Source: G965219965 sp965219965
Lineage (GTDB): Bacteria; Pseudomonadota; Alphaproteobacteria; RS24
Direction of reading: 5' to 3'
Assembly (NCBI GenBank): GCA_965219965.1
Contig: OZ244796.1
Location: forward strand, 868,001 to 932,000
DNA: 64,000 bases
The notes under the pieces: generated by a model
Database searches by the model: none
What the model was told of the DNA's origin: nothing
What the model saw: the letters and a program-made list of their open reading frames with translations, nothing else
Shown here: positions 63,832-64,000 of the stretch, piece after piece
Numbering within the stretch: the first letter of the stretch is position 1
How the letters are laid out: each line of letters begins with the position of its first letter
Made by a program: the position numbers and the translations under genes

Positions 63832-64000
63832 TACGGCTTGCTCTCTTCTATTTGATGAACAAACAATGCCGATAATTCATCGGCAAACATATCCAGCCGC
63901 CCTGTATAAACGCCAATATCATTGGTGAATTTATTATAGGCAATCACCGCTGGAATCGCCGCCAGCAAACCCAGCCCTGTGGCAAAAAGCGCTTCGGCAA
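63831..64000 (-). CDS. tolQ: TolQ, C-terminal part
   Basis: The last 55 residues are visible: AEALFATGLGLLAAIPAVIAYNKF, the end of the MotA/ExbB/TolQ helix pair, and a cytosolic tail. The rest, including the start, lies beyond the window. The overlap with tolR confirms the gene order Q-R-A-B-pal. Confidence 0.95.
   Translation of the reverse strand, partial: AEALFATGLGLLAAIPAVIAYNKFTNDIGVYTGRLDMFADELSALFVHQIEESKP

Overview
The window is a piece of an alphaproteobacterial chromosome of roughly 50 % GC. The lineage is inferred from the family content: a CtrA-type response regulator, an EipA (DUF1134) envelope protein, a DUF6476 protein next to an RluA-family synthase, a candidate serC-type RNA leader, and the tolQRAB-pal-cpoB and ftsH-folP-glmM gene orders. 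I cannot name a genus.

Layout. 1-13.8 kb: housekeeping and transport genes (DUF7662 protein, chorismate mutase, 2Fe-2S ferredoxin, dipeptide epimerase, GPH symporter, PCuAC copper chaperone, thermonuclease-like nuclease, ZnuCB zinc importer without ZnuA, bioA/bioF-bioD, SlyX, SixA-like phosphatase, Nudix hydrolase, a divergent ClC protein, beta-carbonic anhydrase). 13.9-16.9 kb: a 7 x 15-bp minisatellite and a GT39-GT2-GtrA envelope glycosylation set. 16.9-35.2 kb: a lipoprotein amidase, a TonB-dependent receptor, and a near-complete phenylacetate (paa) pathway (paaG-I-J-K-A-B-C-D-E on the minus strand; paaN and a fused hydratase/dehydrogenase on the plus strand), a TetR regulator, a VanA-like Rieske oxygenase and an AAHS aromatic-acid transporter. 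Three related TTGAC-N6-GTCAA-like sites (upstream of the receptor, between paaG and paaN, between tetR and the Rieske gene) suggest one regulon for uptake, funnelling and ring degradation.

35.2-37.1 kb: a small island with perfect 34-bp direct repeats that duplicate the 3' end of the AAHS gene beside tRNA-Met. It carries a Swt1-type HEPN protein, a DUF5343 partner and an AT-rich orphan, but no recombinase. 37.2-49.6 kb: core genes (mnmA, CtrA-like regulator, cysQ, eipA-like, rluD, rpoH, purA, serA, serC) interspersed with two TPR proteins and an AT-rich, possibly DarT-like gene.

49.7-51.3 kb: a second recombinase-free island with the same architecture: 26-bp perfect direct repeats that duplicate the 3' end of a Sel1-repeat gene, holding a two-gene restriction-modification system (beta-class methyltransferase plus HNH nuclease). 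52.9-64 kb: thiD, glmM, folP, ftsH, tilS, cpoB, pal, tolB, tolA, tolR and the 3' end of tolQ, all on the minus strand.

The most notable observation is the pair of compact two-gene defence-like cargoes, each bracketed by att-like duplications of a neighbouring gene's 3' end and lacking any integrase. Within the first, the HEPN/DUF5343 pair with a promoter-proximal inverted repeat looks like an autoregulated toxin-antitoxin or abortive-infection module. All functional calls come from reading the sequence; no database search was run.
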